A DNA stretch of 64,000 nt from Limnohabitans sp. (GTDB lineage Bacteria; Pseudomonadota; Gammaproteobacteria; Burkholderiales; Burkholderiaceae_C). The stretch spans positions 1 through 64,000 of the forward strand of contig NZ_JAAVVW010000003.1 in assembly GCF_023910625.1 (NCBI RefSeq). Direction: 5' to 3'. Positions 56,935 through 64,000 of the stretch are shown in pieces. The notes beneath the pieces are model-generated. The model was not told the origin of the DNA. It made no database searches and worked only from the letters and a program-made list of their open reading frames with translations. Positions within the stretch are counted from its first letter, which is position 1, and each line of letters starts with the position of its first letter. Made by a program: the position numbers and the translations under genes.

Positions 56935-57899
56935 TGCAGTTTTTTACGTCTTTGGTGCTGGCCTTTTTTGTCGGCTACGCCGGTGCTTGGTATCTGGGTT
57001 TTTTAGAGGGCAACTTTTCCCTGCTGTTGCTGATGGCCACCGTGGTCACCGGCATGTATTGGCTGGCCGATCGCTTCTTCTTTTTGCCGCAGCGCCAAAA
57101 AGCGGTCGCGCAGCTTGAGGCCGAGACCGCCCAGCGCCGCGCCGACTTGGCCAAAATGGGCATCGACAAGGTCGACACCGACATCCGCGAGTCTCGCGAA
57201 AAACTGCTCATGCAGCCCTGGTGGCTGGACTGGACGGCGGGGCTCTTCCCCGTCATCGTGGTGGTGTTTGTGCTCCGTTCATTCCTGTTCGAGCCTTTCA
57301 AGATCCCCTCGGGCTCCATGATCCCGACGCTGCACATCGGCGACCTGATTTTGGTGAACAAATTCCATTACGGCATTCGCTTGCCGGTGGCCAACACCAA
57401 GCTCACCGAAGGCACTCCCGTGCAGCGCGGTGATGTGATGGTGTTTCGATACCCCCCCAAGCCCAGCGTGGACTACATCAAACGTGTAGTGGGTTTGCCC
57501 GGTGACGAGGTCGCTTACCTGAACAAAAGCCTGACGATCAACGGCAAACCGGTGCCCACCCAAGTGCTGCCCGAATTTTTTGACGAGTCCACCATGCGCT
57601 ACCACCAGCAACGCAGCGAAACCCTGGGCACCAAGGCACACCAAACCCTGCAAGACGATGACCGTCCGGCTTTTGTGCCCGGGGCTGATCAATTTGCGGG
57701 CCGCGAAAACTGCAACTACACCGTCGAAGGCATCACCTGCAAAGTGCCTGCAGGGCATTACTTCATGATGGGTGACAACCGCGACAACTCGCTGGACTCG
57801 CGTTACTTTGGTTTTGTGCCTGACGCCAACATCGTGGGCAAAGCCTTTTTCGTGTGGATGAACTTCGGCAACCTCAAGCGCATCGGCGCTTTTGACTGA
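56934..57899 (+). CDS. lepB: Signal peptidase I
   Basis: 321 residues from the ATG at 56934. Two N-terminal membrane segments ([20 protein letters not shown], then [19 protein letters not shown]), the catalytic Ser in [11 protein letters not shown], the catalytic Lys in [12 protein letters not shown], and [20 protein letters not shown]. It removes signal peptides from exported proteins, including several in this window. Start overlaps lepA by one base. Confidence 0.96.
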   Translation: MQFFTSLVLAFFVGYAGAWYLGFLEGNFSLLLLMATVVTGMYWLADRFFFLPQRQKAVAQLEAETAQRRADLAKMGIDKVDTDIRESREKLLMQPWWLDWTAGLFPVIVVVFVLRSFLFEPFKIPSGSMIPTLHIGDLILVNKFHYGIRLPVANTKLTEGTPVQRGDVMVFRYPPKPSVDYIKRVVGLPGDEVAYLNKSLTINGKPVPTQVLPEFFDESTMRYHQQRSETLGTKAHQTLQDDDRPAFVPGADQFAGRENCNYTVEGITCKVPAGHYFMMGDNRDNSLDSRYFGFVPDANIVGKAFFVWMNFGNLKRIGAFD

Positions 57900-57906
57900 G
57901 GTGGGT

Positions 57907-58599
57907 GTGGCCACAACTCCCGCACTGTCCGAGCTGCAAATCCGCCTGGGCTACACCTTTGTCCAGCCGCAGTTGCTCAAGCAGGCCCTCACGCACCGCA
58001 GCTTCAGCGCCGACCACAACGAGCGCCTGGAGTTTTTGGGCGATTCAGTGCTGAACCTGTCGGTGGCGAACCTGCTGTATGTACAACTGGCCAGTCTGCC
58101 CGAGGGCGATTTATCGCGCGTGCGGGCCAACCTGGTCAAGCAAGACACCTTGCACCAACTGGCCAAAACCCTGGATTTGCCTGCCGTGATGCGCTTGGGC
58201 GAGGGCGAGATGCGCTCAGGCGGTCAAAACCGCCCCTCCATCCTGGCAGATGCCTTGGAAGCCATCATTGGCGCGGTCTATCTGGACGGCGGCTACAAGG
58301 ATGCTCAAGACTTGGTCGAGCGATTGTTTGCCCAAGTGGACATCAAACCCGACATGCAGGCGGTGGGCAAAGACCCCAAAACCGAGCTGCAAGAGTGGCT
58401 GCAAGGGCGCAAGCTCGCGTTGCCCAAGTACACCGTGGTCGGTACCTCCGGGGCGGCGCATCGACAGCAATTTGAGGTCTCTTGTGAAGTGACCGAATTG
58501 CGCCAAACCCAGCAAGGCTCGGGCGCGTCGCGTCGCGCTGCCGAACAAGCAGCGGCAGCCGCCATGCTGCAGACCCTGAAATCTGAAAGCGCCGCATGA
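57907..58599 (+). CDS. rnc: Ribonuclease III
   Basis: 230 residues if started at the GTG at 57907 (GAGG 5 bases upstream); GTG 57901 and TTG 57892 are alternatives in frame. The RNase III signature [14 protein letters not shown] carries the catalytic acids, with [17 protein letters not shown] as the second metal site and a C-terminal dsRNA-binding domain ([18 protein letters not shown] to [11 protein letters not shown]). It processes rRNA and structured mRNA. Its stop overlaps the era ATG by 4 bases. Confidence 0.94.
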   Translation: MATTPALSELQIRLGYTFVQPQLLKQALTHRSFSADHNERLEFLGDSVLNLSVANLLYVQLASLPEGDLSRVRANLVKQDTLHQLAKTLDLPAVMRLGEGEMRSGGQNRPSILADALEAIIGAVYLDGGYKDAQDLVERLFAQVDIKPDMQAVGKDPKTELQEWLQGRKLALPKYTVVGTSGAAHRQQFEVSCEVTELRQTQQGSGASRRAAEQAAAAAMLQTLKSESAA

Positions 58600-59663
58600 G
58601 CACCGATAAAAAAACGCCTGAAACTGAACGCACGCCGCATGAGCAAACCATGCGCCGTCCCGTTCAAATTGCGGGCGTGACCATTCAGCCGCGTTCCGCT
58701 TCTGAAAACGCATCCGAAGACGCTGCACTGCCTCCGGTCGCTGTCGTCCCCGCGCCTGTGCCGGTGGCAGGCCAGCGCTGCGGCCTGGTGGCCATTGTGG
58801 GCAAGCCCAACGTGGGCAAGTCCACCTTGCTCAACGCCTTGGTGGGGCAAAAGATCAGCATCACTTCGCGCAAAGCCCAAACCACGCGCCACCGCATCAC
58901 CGGTATCCGCACCCAAGGCGCGGCGCAATACGTCTTTGTGGACACGCCCGGTTTCCAGACCATCCACGGCACCGCGCTCAACAAGTCGCTCAACAAGACC
59001 GTGGTCGGTGCGGTGAGCGATGTGGATTTGGTCTTGTTCGTGGTCGAGGCGGGCAGCTTCACCACGGCGGACGCCAAAGTGCTGGCGCTGCTGAAACCCG
59101 GCATCCCGGTCTTGCTGGTGGCCAATAAATTGGACAACGTGCACCGCCGTGGCGACATTGCGCCTTGGTTGCAAAGCCTGCAAGAGCGCCATGCCTTCAC
59201 AGAGTTTGTGCCCATGTCGGCCAAGCAGCCCAAAGACATCGAACGCCTGCTGACCATTTGCGAAAAATACCTGCCCGAGCAGCCCTGGTGGCATGCCGAA
59301 GACGAACTCACCGACCGCAGCGAGAAATTTTTGGCCAGCGAAATGGTGCGCGAAAAACTGTTCCGCCTGACCGGTGACGAATTGCCTTACACCTCCACCG
59401 TGGTGATCGACAAGTTCGAAGAAGAAGCCGGTCGCACCGCCAAACGCATGCTGCGCATTGCCGCCACCATCGTGGTCGAGCGCGAAGGCCACAAAGCCAT
59501 GGTCATCGGTGACAAGGGCGAAAAGCTCAAGCGCATCGGCACCGAAACCCGCGTCGAGTTGGAAAAGCTGCTGGACGCCAAGGTCTTCATCGAACTGTGG
59601 GTCAAGGTGCGATCCGGCTGGGCCGACGACGAAGCCCGCGTGCGCAGCTTCGGCTACGAGTAA
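58596..59663 (+). CDS. era: GTPase Era with N-terminal extension
   Basis: 355 residues, about 50 longer than usual because of an N-terminal Pro/Ala/Val-rich tail (residues 1-60) before [17 protein letters not shown] (G1). G2 lies in the [12 protein letters not shown] region, then G3 VDTPGFQ and G4 ANKLDN, and a C-terminal KH domain ([22 protein letters not shown]) binds the 3' end of 16S rRNA. Needed for 30S assembly. The ATG overlaps rnc, so the extension is probably translated; an internal start near residue 62 lacks an ATG. Confidence 0.94.
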   Translation: MSTDKKTPETERTPHEQTMRRPVQIAGVTIQPRSASENASEDAALPPVAVVPAPVPVAGQRCGLVAIVGKPNVGKSTLLNALVGQKISITSRKAQTTRHRITGIRTQGAAQYVFVDTPGFQTIHGTALNKSLNKTVVGAVSDVDLVLFVVEAGSFTTADAKVLALLKPGIPVLLVANKLDNVHRRGDIAPWLQSLQERHAFTEFVPMSAKQPKDIERLLTICEKYLPEQPWWHAEDELTDRSEKFLASEMVREKLFRLTGDELPYTSTVVIDKFEEEAGRTAKRMLRIAATIVVEREGHKAMVIGDKGEKLKRIGTETRVELEKLLDAKVFIELWVKVRSGWADDEARVRSFGYE

Positions 59664-59674
59664 ATCCACCGCCC

Positions 59675-60424
59675 ATGGCCTCCCAGCGGATTGCAGACGA
59701 GCCAGCCTATGTGCTGCACCGCTACGACTGGAGCGAAACCAGCCTGATCTTGGAGGTTTTCACCCGCCACCACGGCCGCACCGCCCTGGTGGCCAAAGGC
59801 GTCAAGCGGCCCACATCCAGTTTTCGTCCGGTGCTGCTGCCCTTGCAGCCCTTGTCGCTGGCCTTTGGGGGCGATGGCGACATCCGCACCCTCAAATCGG
59901 CCGAATGGGTGGGCGGGCACGTCATGCCCACAGGCGAGGCGCTGCTGTCCGGTTATTACCTCAACGAGCTGCTGATGCGCCTGACCGCGCGCGACGACCC
60001 GCACCCGCAGTTGTTTGATGTCTATGCCGCTGCTGTGCGACTGCTCGCCAGTGGCGACGCTCAGGCCCTGCAATGGGCCTTGCGGGCGTTCGAATTGCTG
60101 CTGCTCAAGCACATGGGCTTGCTGCCCGCGCTCAACACGCAGACCCTGACCCTTCAGCCGCTGACCCCCCAACACCGTTACAACCTGCTGCCCGAAGCAG
60201 GCCTGCAGTGGTTGCCTGACGACGGCTGCCAGGCCCTGACTGGCGCGCAATGGCTGGCGCTGCACACCGCCCTGAATGCGGCCAGCCCGCTGGCGGCACT
60301 GCTGCGCGAATGCGCTGACCTGCTGGTGCAACTGCAACGCCCCCTGCGCCTCATGCTCAACTACCATTGCGGAGTCGGCACATTGCGCACCCGCCAAATG
60401 ATGCTGGACCTGCAAACCCTATGA
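59675..60424 (+). CDS. recO: DNA repair protein RecO
   Basis: 249 residues from the ATG at 59675. An N-terminal OB fold ([34 protein letters not shown]) and a helical C-terminal domain with [17 protein letters not shown]. No zinc-finger Cys set, as usual in proteobacteria. It loads RecA in the RecFOR pathway. The stop overlaps the pdxJ ATG. Confidence 0.93.
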   Translation: MASQRIADEPAYVLHRYDWSETSLILEVFTRHHGRTALVAKGVKRPTSSFRPVLLPLQPLSLAFGGDGDIRTLKSAEWVGGHVMPTGEALLSGYYLNELLMRLTARDDPHPQLFDVYAAAVRLLASGDAQALQWALRAFELLLLKHMGLLPALNTQTLTLQPLTPQHRYNLLPEAGLQWLPDDGCQALTGAQWLALHTALNAASPLAALLRECADLLVQLQRPLRLMLNYHCGVGTLRTRQMMLDLQTL

Positions 60425-61170
60425 CCCACTCCAAGCAAAGCGTGGCCCTGTCGGTCAACGTCAACAAAGTCGCCTTGCTGCGCAACTCCCGGCACCTGGG
60501 CCTCCCCGGCGTGACTCGTGCGGCGCAGCTTTGCCTCCAGGCGGGCGCAAATGGCATCACCATCCACCCCCGGCCTGATGAGCGCCACATCCGCGCCAGC
60601 GACGTGCCCGAGCTGCACGCGCTCATGCAAGCCTGGCCCGACCGCGAGTTCAACATCGAAGGCAACCCCTTCCACAACCTGATGGACCATGTGCGTGCCG
60701 TGCGCCCGCACCAAGTCACCTTTGTGCCCGACAGCGAAGGCCAGTTCACCAGCGACCACGGCTGGACTTTTCCGCAAGACGCCGAGCGCCTCCAACCCCT
60801 GATCGGCGAATGCAAGGCGCTGGGTGTGCGCGTCAGCCTGTTCATGGACCCGATCCCTGAGCAAATGGCCCATGCCCGCGCCGTGGGCGCTGACCGGGTG
60901 GAGCTGTACACCGAGCCCTATGCCGCCGCCTTTGGAACGCCCGAGCAAGACCAGCAACTGCAGCGTTACGCCGATGCAGCAGTGGCTGCCCAGCAAGCGG
61001 GCCTGGGCCTGAATGCGGGCCACGACCTCAACCGTGACAACCTGCCAGCCTTTGTGGCGGCGGTGAAGGGACTGCAAGAAGTCTCAATCGGCCACGCCTT
61101 CATGGCCGATGCGCTGGAGATGGGTTACACCGCCACGGTGCAAGCGTACTTGGCCTGCCTGCAAAAATGA
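60421..61170 (+). CDS. pdxJ: Pyridoxine 5'-phosphate synthase
   Basis: 249 residues, TIM barrel. Signatures are [28 protein letters not shown] (phosphate and Glu/His active site), [16 protein letters not shown] and GLNAGHDLN. It makes pyridoxine phosphate from 1-deoxyxylulose 5-phosphate and aminoacetone phosphate. The ATG overlaps recO and the stop overlaps acpS, each by 4 bases. Confidence 0.96.
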   Translation: MTHSKQSVALSVNVNKVALLRNSRHLGLPGVTRAAQLCLQAGANGITIHPRPDERHIRASDVPELHALMQAWPDREFNIEGNPFHNLMDHVRAVRPHQVTFVPDSEGQFTSDHGWTFPQDAERLQPLIGECKALGVRVSLFMDPIPEQMAHARAVGADRVELYTEPYAAAFGTPEQDQQLQRYADAAVAAQQAGLGLNAGHDLNRDNLPAFVAAVKGLQEVSIGHAFMADALEMGYTATVQAYLACLQK

Positions 61171-61559
61171 TCTACGGCATCGGCACCGACATCTGCGACA
61201 TCCGCCGCATCAAAGCCAGCCTGGATCGGCACGGCGAGCGCTTTGCCGCCAAGGTGCTGTCTGATGCCGAAATGGCCACCTGGAAGGCCCGCAGCGCCCG
61301 CTGGCCCGAGCGCGGCGTGCGCTACCTGGCCACCCGCTTTTCGGCCAAAGAAGCCTTCAGCAAAGCCATCGGCCTGGGCATGCGCATGCCCATGACCTGG
61401 CGGCTGTGTGAGGTGGGCAAACTGCCCAGCGGCCAGCCGGTGATCGTGCTGCATGGGGGGCTGAAAGAATGGTTTGAGGCCCAGGGCCTGAAAGCCCACA
61501 TCACCGTGACCGACGAAAGCGAATACGCCGCGAGTTTTTGCGTGGTCGAAAGCCCTTGA
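61167..61559 (+). CDS. acpS: Holo-ACP synthase
   Basis: 130 residues. [19 protein letters not shown] with the Mg-binding Asp, and [16 protein letters not shown] with the Glu/Lys signature. It attaches 4'-phosphopantetheine to AcpP, encoded about 10 kb to the left. The last firmly coupled gene of the lepA chain. Confidence 0.96.
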   Translation: MIYGIGTDICDIRRIKASLDRHGERFAAKVLSDAEMATWKARSARWPERGVRYLATRFSAKEAFSKAIGLGMRMPMTWRLCEVGKLPSGQPVIVLHGGLKEWFEAQGLKAHITVTDESEYAASFCVVESP

Positions 61560-61596
61560 ATTACCCGGGTCCGACCCGACATCGAAAGAACAAACC

Positions 61597-62682
61597 ATGA
61601 GTATCCACGCCCCCCTGATCATCGACATTGCCGGCACCACATTGACCGCCGTGGACCGCCGTCGCCTGGCGCACCCGCTGGTAGCAGGCCTCATCCTGTT
61701 TGGCCGCAACTGGCAAAGCCGTGCGCAGCTCGGCGACTTGTGTGCCGACATCAAAAGCATCCGTCCTGACCTCTTGATCGCGGTTGACCACGAAGGAGGC
61801 CGCGTGCAGCGCTTTCGCACCGACGGCTTCACCCACCTGCCACCCATGCGGGCCTTGGGCCAACTCTGGACAGAAGACGACAAAGGCCAACCCGGTTCGG
61901 GCGTGCTCAAGGCCTGCGAAGCGGCCACCTCGGCGGGCTTTGTGTTGGCCAGCGAATTGCGCGCCTGCGGGGTCGATTTCAGCTTCACCCCTGTCCTTGA
62001 CTTGGACCATGGCGAGAGCAGCGTCATAGGCGACCGCGCCTTTGGTCGCGACCCGCGAGCCGTCAGCCTCTTGGCGCGCAGCCTGATGCAGGGCCTCCTG
62101 CAAGCGGGCATGGGCAACTGCGGCAAACACTTTCCGGGGCACGGCGCGGTCAAGGCCGACTCGCACGTCGCACAGCCGGTGGACAAGCGCAGCCTCAAAG
62201 CCATCCTGAGCGACGACGCGCTGCCCTACCGCCACTTGGGCAGCGTGCTCACGGCCGTGATGCCCGCACACGTCATTTACAGCAAGGTAGATGACCGCCC
62301 GGCAGGTTTTTCGTCCCGCTGGCTGCAGGGCATCCTGCGCGAGCAATTGGGCTTTCAGGGCGCGGTGTGCACAGACGACCTGTCGATGGTCGCCGCCCGC
62401 CAGATGCACGGGCGCACACTCAGCTACACCGAAGCGGTCCTCACAGCGCTGCAAGCCGGTTGCGACCTGGCGCTGCTGTGCAACCGCTCTACAGACAACG
62501 GCGGCGCTGAACTCGATCAAGTGCTCGACCAACTGGCCCAGGCGCAAGTCAAATCGCATGTGCAGCCCAACGAAGCCAGCGAAGAGCGCCGCCTGAACCT
62601 GCTGCCCCGCACGCCCGCACGCCCCTGGGACGAGTTGGTGCGCTCGACCGATTACATGCAGGCACTCGAACGCCTGCCCTGA
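61597..62682 (+). CDS. nagZ: Beta-N-acetylhexosaminidase NagZ
   Basis: 361-residue cytosolic GH3 enzyme: LILFGRNWQSRAQL, AVDHEGGRVQRFR, the catalytic loop NCGKHFPGHGAVKADSHV and nucleophile Asp in AVCTDDLSMVAARQMHG. It removes GlcNAc from anhydro-muropeptides during cell wall recycling. Family length is normal; it starts 37 bases after acpS. Confidence 0.95.
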   Translation: MSIHAPLIIDIAGTTLTAVDRRRLAHPLVAGLILFGRNWQSRAQLGDLCADIKSIRPDLLIAVDHEGGRVQRFRTDGFTHLPPMRALGQLWTEDDKGQPGSGVLKACEAATSAGFVLASELRACGVDFSFTPVLDLDHGESSVIGDRAFGRDPRAVSLLARSLMQGLLQAGMGNCGKHFPGHGAVKADSHVAQPVDKRSLKAILSDDALPYRHLGSVLTAVMPAHVIYSKVDDRPAGFSSRWLQGILREQLGFQGAVCTDDLSMVAARQMHGRTLSYTEAVLTALQAGCDLALLCNRSTDNGGAELDQVLDQLAQAQVKSHVQPNEASEERRLNLLPRTPARPWDELVRSTDYMQALERLP

Positions 62683-62701
62683 TGCCCCAAAGGATGAAAC
62701 C

Positions 62702-63019
62702 GTGGCAACTTTGTTGACTTGGCTATTGCACCTGTTCATGGCCCTCTTGGGCCTGGTGTTCTTGTTGGGGCTGTGGGCGGCCTTGGGCCTGTACCTGGTG
62801 TGGGCCACCTTGCGCTGGGTGTTGACGGGCCGCAAGCCACAGGTGCTCATGATCTGGCAGCAACTGAACACCATGCGCCAAACCTTCCGGCAGGGCAGCT
62901 TCCGCAGGCCTGCACCGGGACCTGCCCCTGCCTGGCGAACCCAGCCCACAGACGAACAAGTGGTCGATGTCCAAGCCCGAGAATTGGACGACAAACCAAC
63001 CCGCTTGCCACCCCCTTGA
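62702..63019 (+). CDS. Small hypothetical membrane protein
   Basis: 105 residues from a GTG at 62702. It has two close hydrophobic helices (LLTWLLHLFMALLGLVFLLG and AALGLYLVWATLRWVL), then a basic, Pro-rich tail. No known motif. Its last codons (TRLPPP, stop) come from the palindromic repeat at 62998-63040, so the natural C-terminus may have been replaced. It lies 19 bases after nagZ on the same strand. Confidence 0.6.
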   Translation: MATLLTWLLHLFMALLGLVFLLGLWAALGLYLVWATLRWVLTGRKPQVLMIWQQLNTMRQTFRQGSFRRPAPGPAPAWRTQPTDEQVVDVQARELDDKPTRLPPP

Positions 63020-63040
63020 GGGGGGGACAGCTCTGCCAGC
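62998..63040. repeat. REP-like GC palindrome
   Basis: CCCCC-TTGA-GGGGG core (63010-63023) flanked by CGCTTGCCA and ACAGCTCTGCC. It resembles the element inside ppc (CCCTTGGGGGGCAGCG) and the dispersed CCCCCTTGAGGGGG repeats I associate with Comamonadaceae. It ends the preceding small gene and may also act as a terminator-like hairpin. Confidence 0.6.
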
Positions 63041-63421
63041 ACCATCCGGGCGGCACTGACCACGACCTGACGCCAAGACGGCAGACAAAAACCGCGACCG
63101 ATCCCAACACACCCATGGCGGCAATGGCCAGGCGCGAGGAGACCGCAGGCTGCACCCCTGGAACGACGAGCAACGCCGCCAGTGCCCCCCAGGGCTGTGC
63201 CATCGGGTGCGTAGCGGTGTCACCCACAAGGTGAGCGTCTTCGTGCTCACAAAGCTCAGGATACATCAGGGTTTCCAGCGGGTTCAAAGCGGGCAACTGC
63301 GTTTTCTAGGATTGATCTATCCTGGGTGAATAAAACAGAAACAAACCTTCAGATCGCCCTGGCTGACGTGCAAAGCTGGAGATGGCTAGAATTGCCATTC
63401 GAATGAAACTGCGAGAGACAA
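63041..63421. other. 381-base stretch without a firm gene
   Basis: Lies between the palindromic repeat and the TolC-like gene. A minus-strand frame starting ATG at 63266 (MYPELCEHEDAHLVGDTATH, then a hydrophobic stretch) runs leftwards through the repeat to 62847. Its first 70 residues look natural but I cannot support it as a gene. No clear promoter pair for the TolC-like gene was assigned. Confidence 0.5.
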
Positions 63422-64000
63422 TTGAAAAAACCACTTTTTGCACCGATCAAAACCAATCTCCATTCAATGAACATCATTTTTGTCACATCGATGGCCCTGG
63501 CGGGGGTGTTGTTTGCGTTGCCAGCCCAAGCCGACAACGCTTTCCAATACCACAACATGCTGCCCGACATGCTCGACCAGCACCCCGTCGTGCGTGCCGC
63601 AGACCAGCAAAGACAAGCCGCAGCCCAAGAAGTCGAAGGTGCCCGCTGGCAATACTTCCCAACCCCATCCTTCGGGGTGGAAAGCAGCAACCAGATCAAC
63701 CGCCTGCTCGACTCGAGAATGCGCTTTGCCCGACTGCAACAACCGCTCTGGACAGGCGGACGCCTGACCGCCCAGACCGAGCGTGCCAAAGCACAGGCCA
63801 GCCTGGCCAACGCCACGTGGCGCGAGCAACGCCACAACCTGGCCACACGCTGGCTAGAACTCTGGGTCGAAACCGTTTCCGCAGGCCGCAGGGTCGAGGC
63901 CTTCACCGAATCCGAAGCGCTGCACCAGCGTTACGTCAATCGGGTCCAGGCGCGCGCCTCCGAAGGGCAAATCGCCCGCAGCGAAATCCTCTTGTCGCTG
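63422..64000 (+). CDS. TolC family outer membrane protein, N-terminal part (runs off the window)
   Basis: The frame is open to the last base, so only about 193 residues are visible. I start it at a TTG (63422, GAGAG 6 bases upstream) because this gives the positively charged n-region KKPLFAPIK; the ATG at 63467 (MNIIFVTSMALAG) is the alternative. A signal peptide ends LPAQA-D. The mature part has the TolC/OEP pattern: DQHPVVRAADQQRQAAAQEV, QPLWTGGRLTAQTERAKAQ, RWLELWVETVSA and ARASEGQIARSEIL. It is probably the exit duct of an efflux or type I secretion system encoded beyond the window. Confidence 0.85.
   Translation, partial: MKKPLFAPIKTNLHSMNIIFVTSMALAGVLFALPAQADNAFQYHNMLPDMLDQHPVVRAADQQRQAAAQEVEGARWQYFPTPSFGVESSNQINRLLDSRMRFARLQQPLWTGGRLTAQTERAKAQASLANATWREQRHNLATRWLELWVETVSAGRRVEAFTESEALHQRYVNRVQARASEGQIARSEILLSL

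Noticed and set aside
61561..63063. 500-codon minus-strand frame opposite nagZ
   Set aside because: NagZ on the plus strand has all catalytic motifs; the antisense product is featureless.

Overview
This window looks like chromosome of a betaproteobacterium of the order Burkholderiales, most probably a Comamonadaceae member (Limnohabitans/Rhodoferax-like). The basis is the high GC content, the protein sequences, and several gene orders typical of that group: hemC-hemD-hemX-hemY, rne divergent from rluC, rluC-HAD phosphatase-Rieske-sppA, yceD-rpmF-plsX-fabH-fabD-fabG-acpP-fabF, and mucD-lepA-lepB-rnc-era-recO-pdxJ-acpS-nagZ. Genus is an inference; no rRNA gene or marker fixes it. No rRNA, tRNA, CRISPR array or intact insertion sequence was recognised.

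Bases 1-3030 are a scrambled accessory patch. It holds the 3' part of a DUF2779 gene, a hicA-hicB toxin-antitoxin pair, the C-terminal stub of a superfamily 1 helicase, and then a second, truncated and frameshifted copy of the DUF2779 3' half plus the hicB 3' end. The two direct copies are about 775 bp long and almost identical. Bases 3055-8631 form the most system-like locus. A PhnD-like periplasmic binding protein, a membrane histidine kinase and a sigma-54 response regulator (tightly packed on the minus strand) are divergent from a Tat-exported sulfite-oxidase-family molybdoenzyme and a monohaem cytochrome c. A near-consensus -24/-12 promoter precedes the molybdoenzyme, so the three-component sensor probably switches on periplasmic sulfite (or related) oxidation.

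Bases 8754-17364 carry an amino acid permease, an exported lipoprotein-like methyltransferase, a large membrane spermidine synthase-like protein, rsuA, an alpha/beta hydrolase, an EI24 membrane protein and a CinA-like protein. Bases 17372-22308 are the nitrogen control locus glnA - small exported protein - ntrB - ntrC, with two tandem NtrC sites and a sigma-54 promoter before glnA. Bases 22474-29329 mix a ferredoxin, an L,D-transpeptidase with a TPR partner, a permease remnant, two pseudouridine synthases, a nitroreductase, an SRAP protein lacking its usual Cys2, and a ParD/ParE pair.

From 29357 to the right end the content is mostly housekeeping: argH, ppc (with an in-frame palindromic insertion), haem synthesis genes, rne with a roughly 600-base leader, rluC, sppA, maf, the fatty acid synthesis cluster (fabF carries a cluster of single-base insertions), mucD, lepA, lepB, rnc, era, recO, pdxJ, acpS and nagZ. 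The usual rpoE-rseA-rseB genes between fabF and mucD are missing. The window ends inside a TolC-family outer membrane protein gene.
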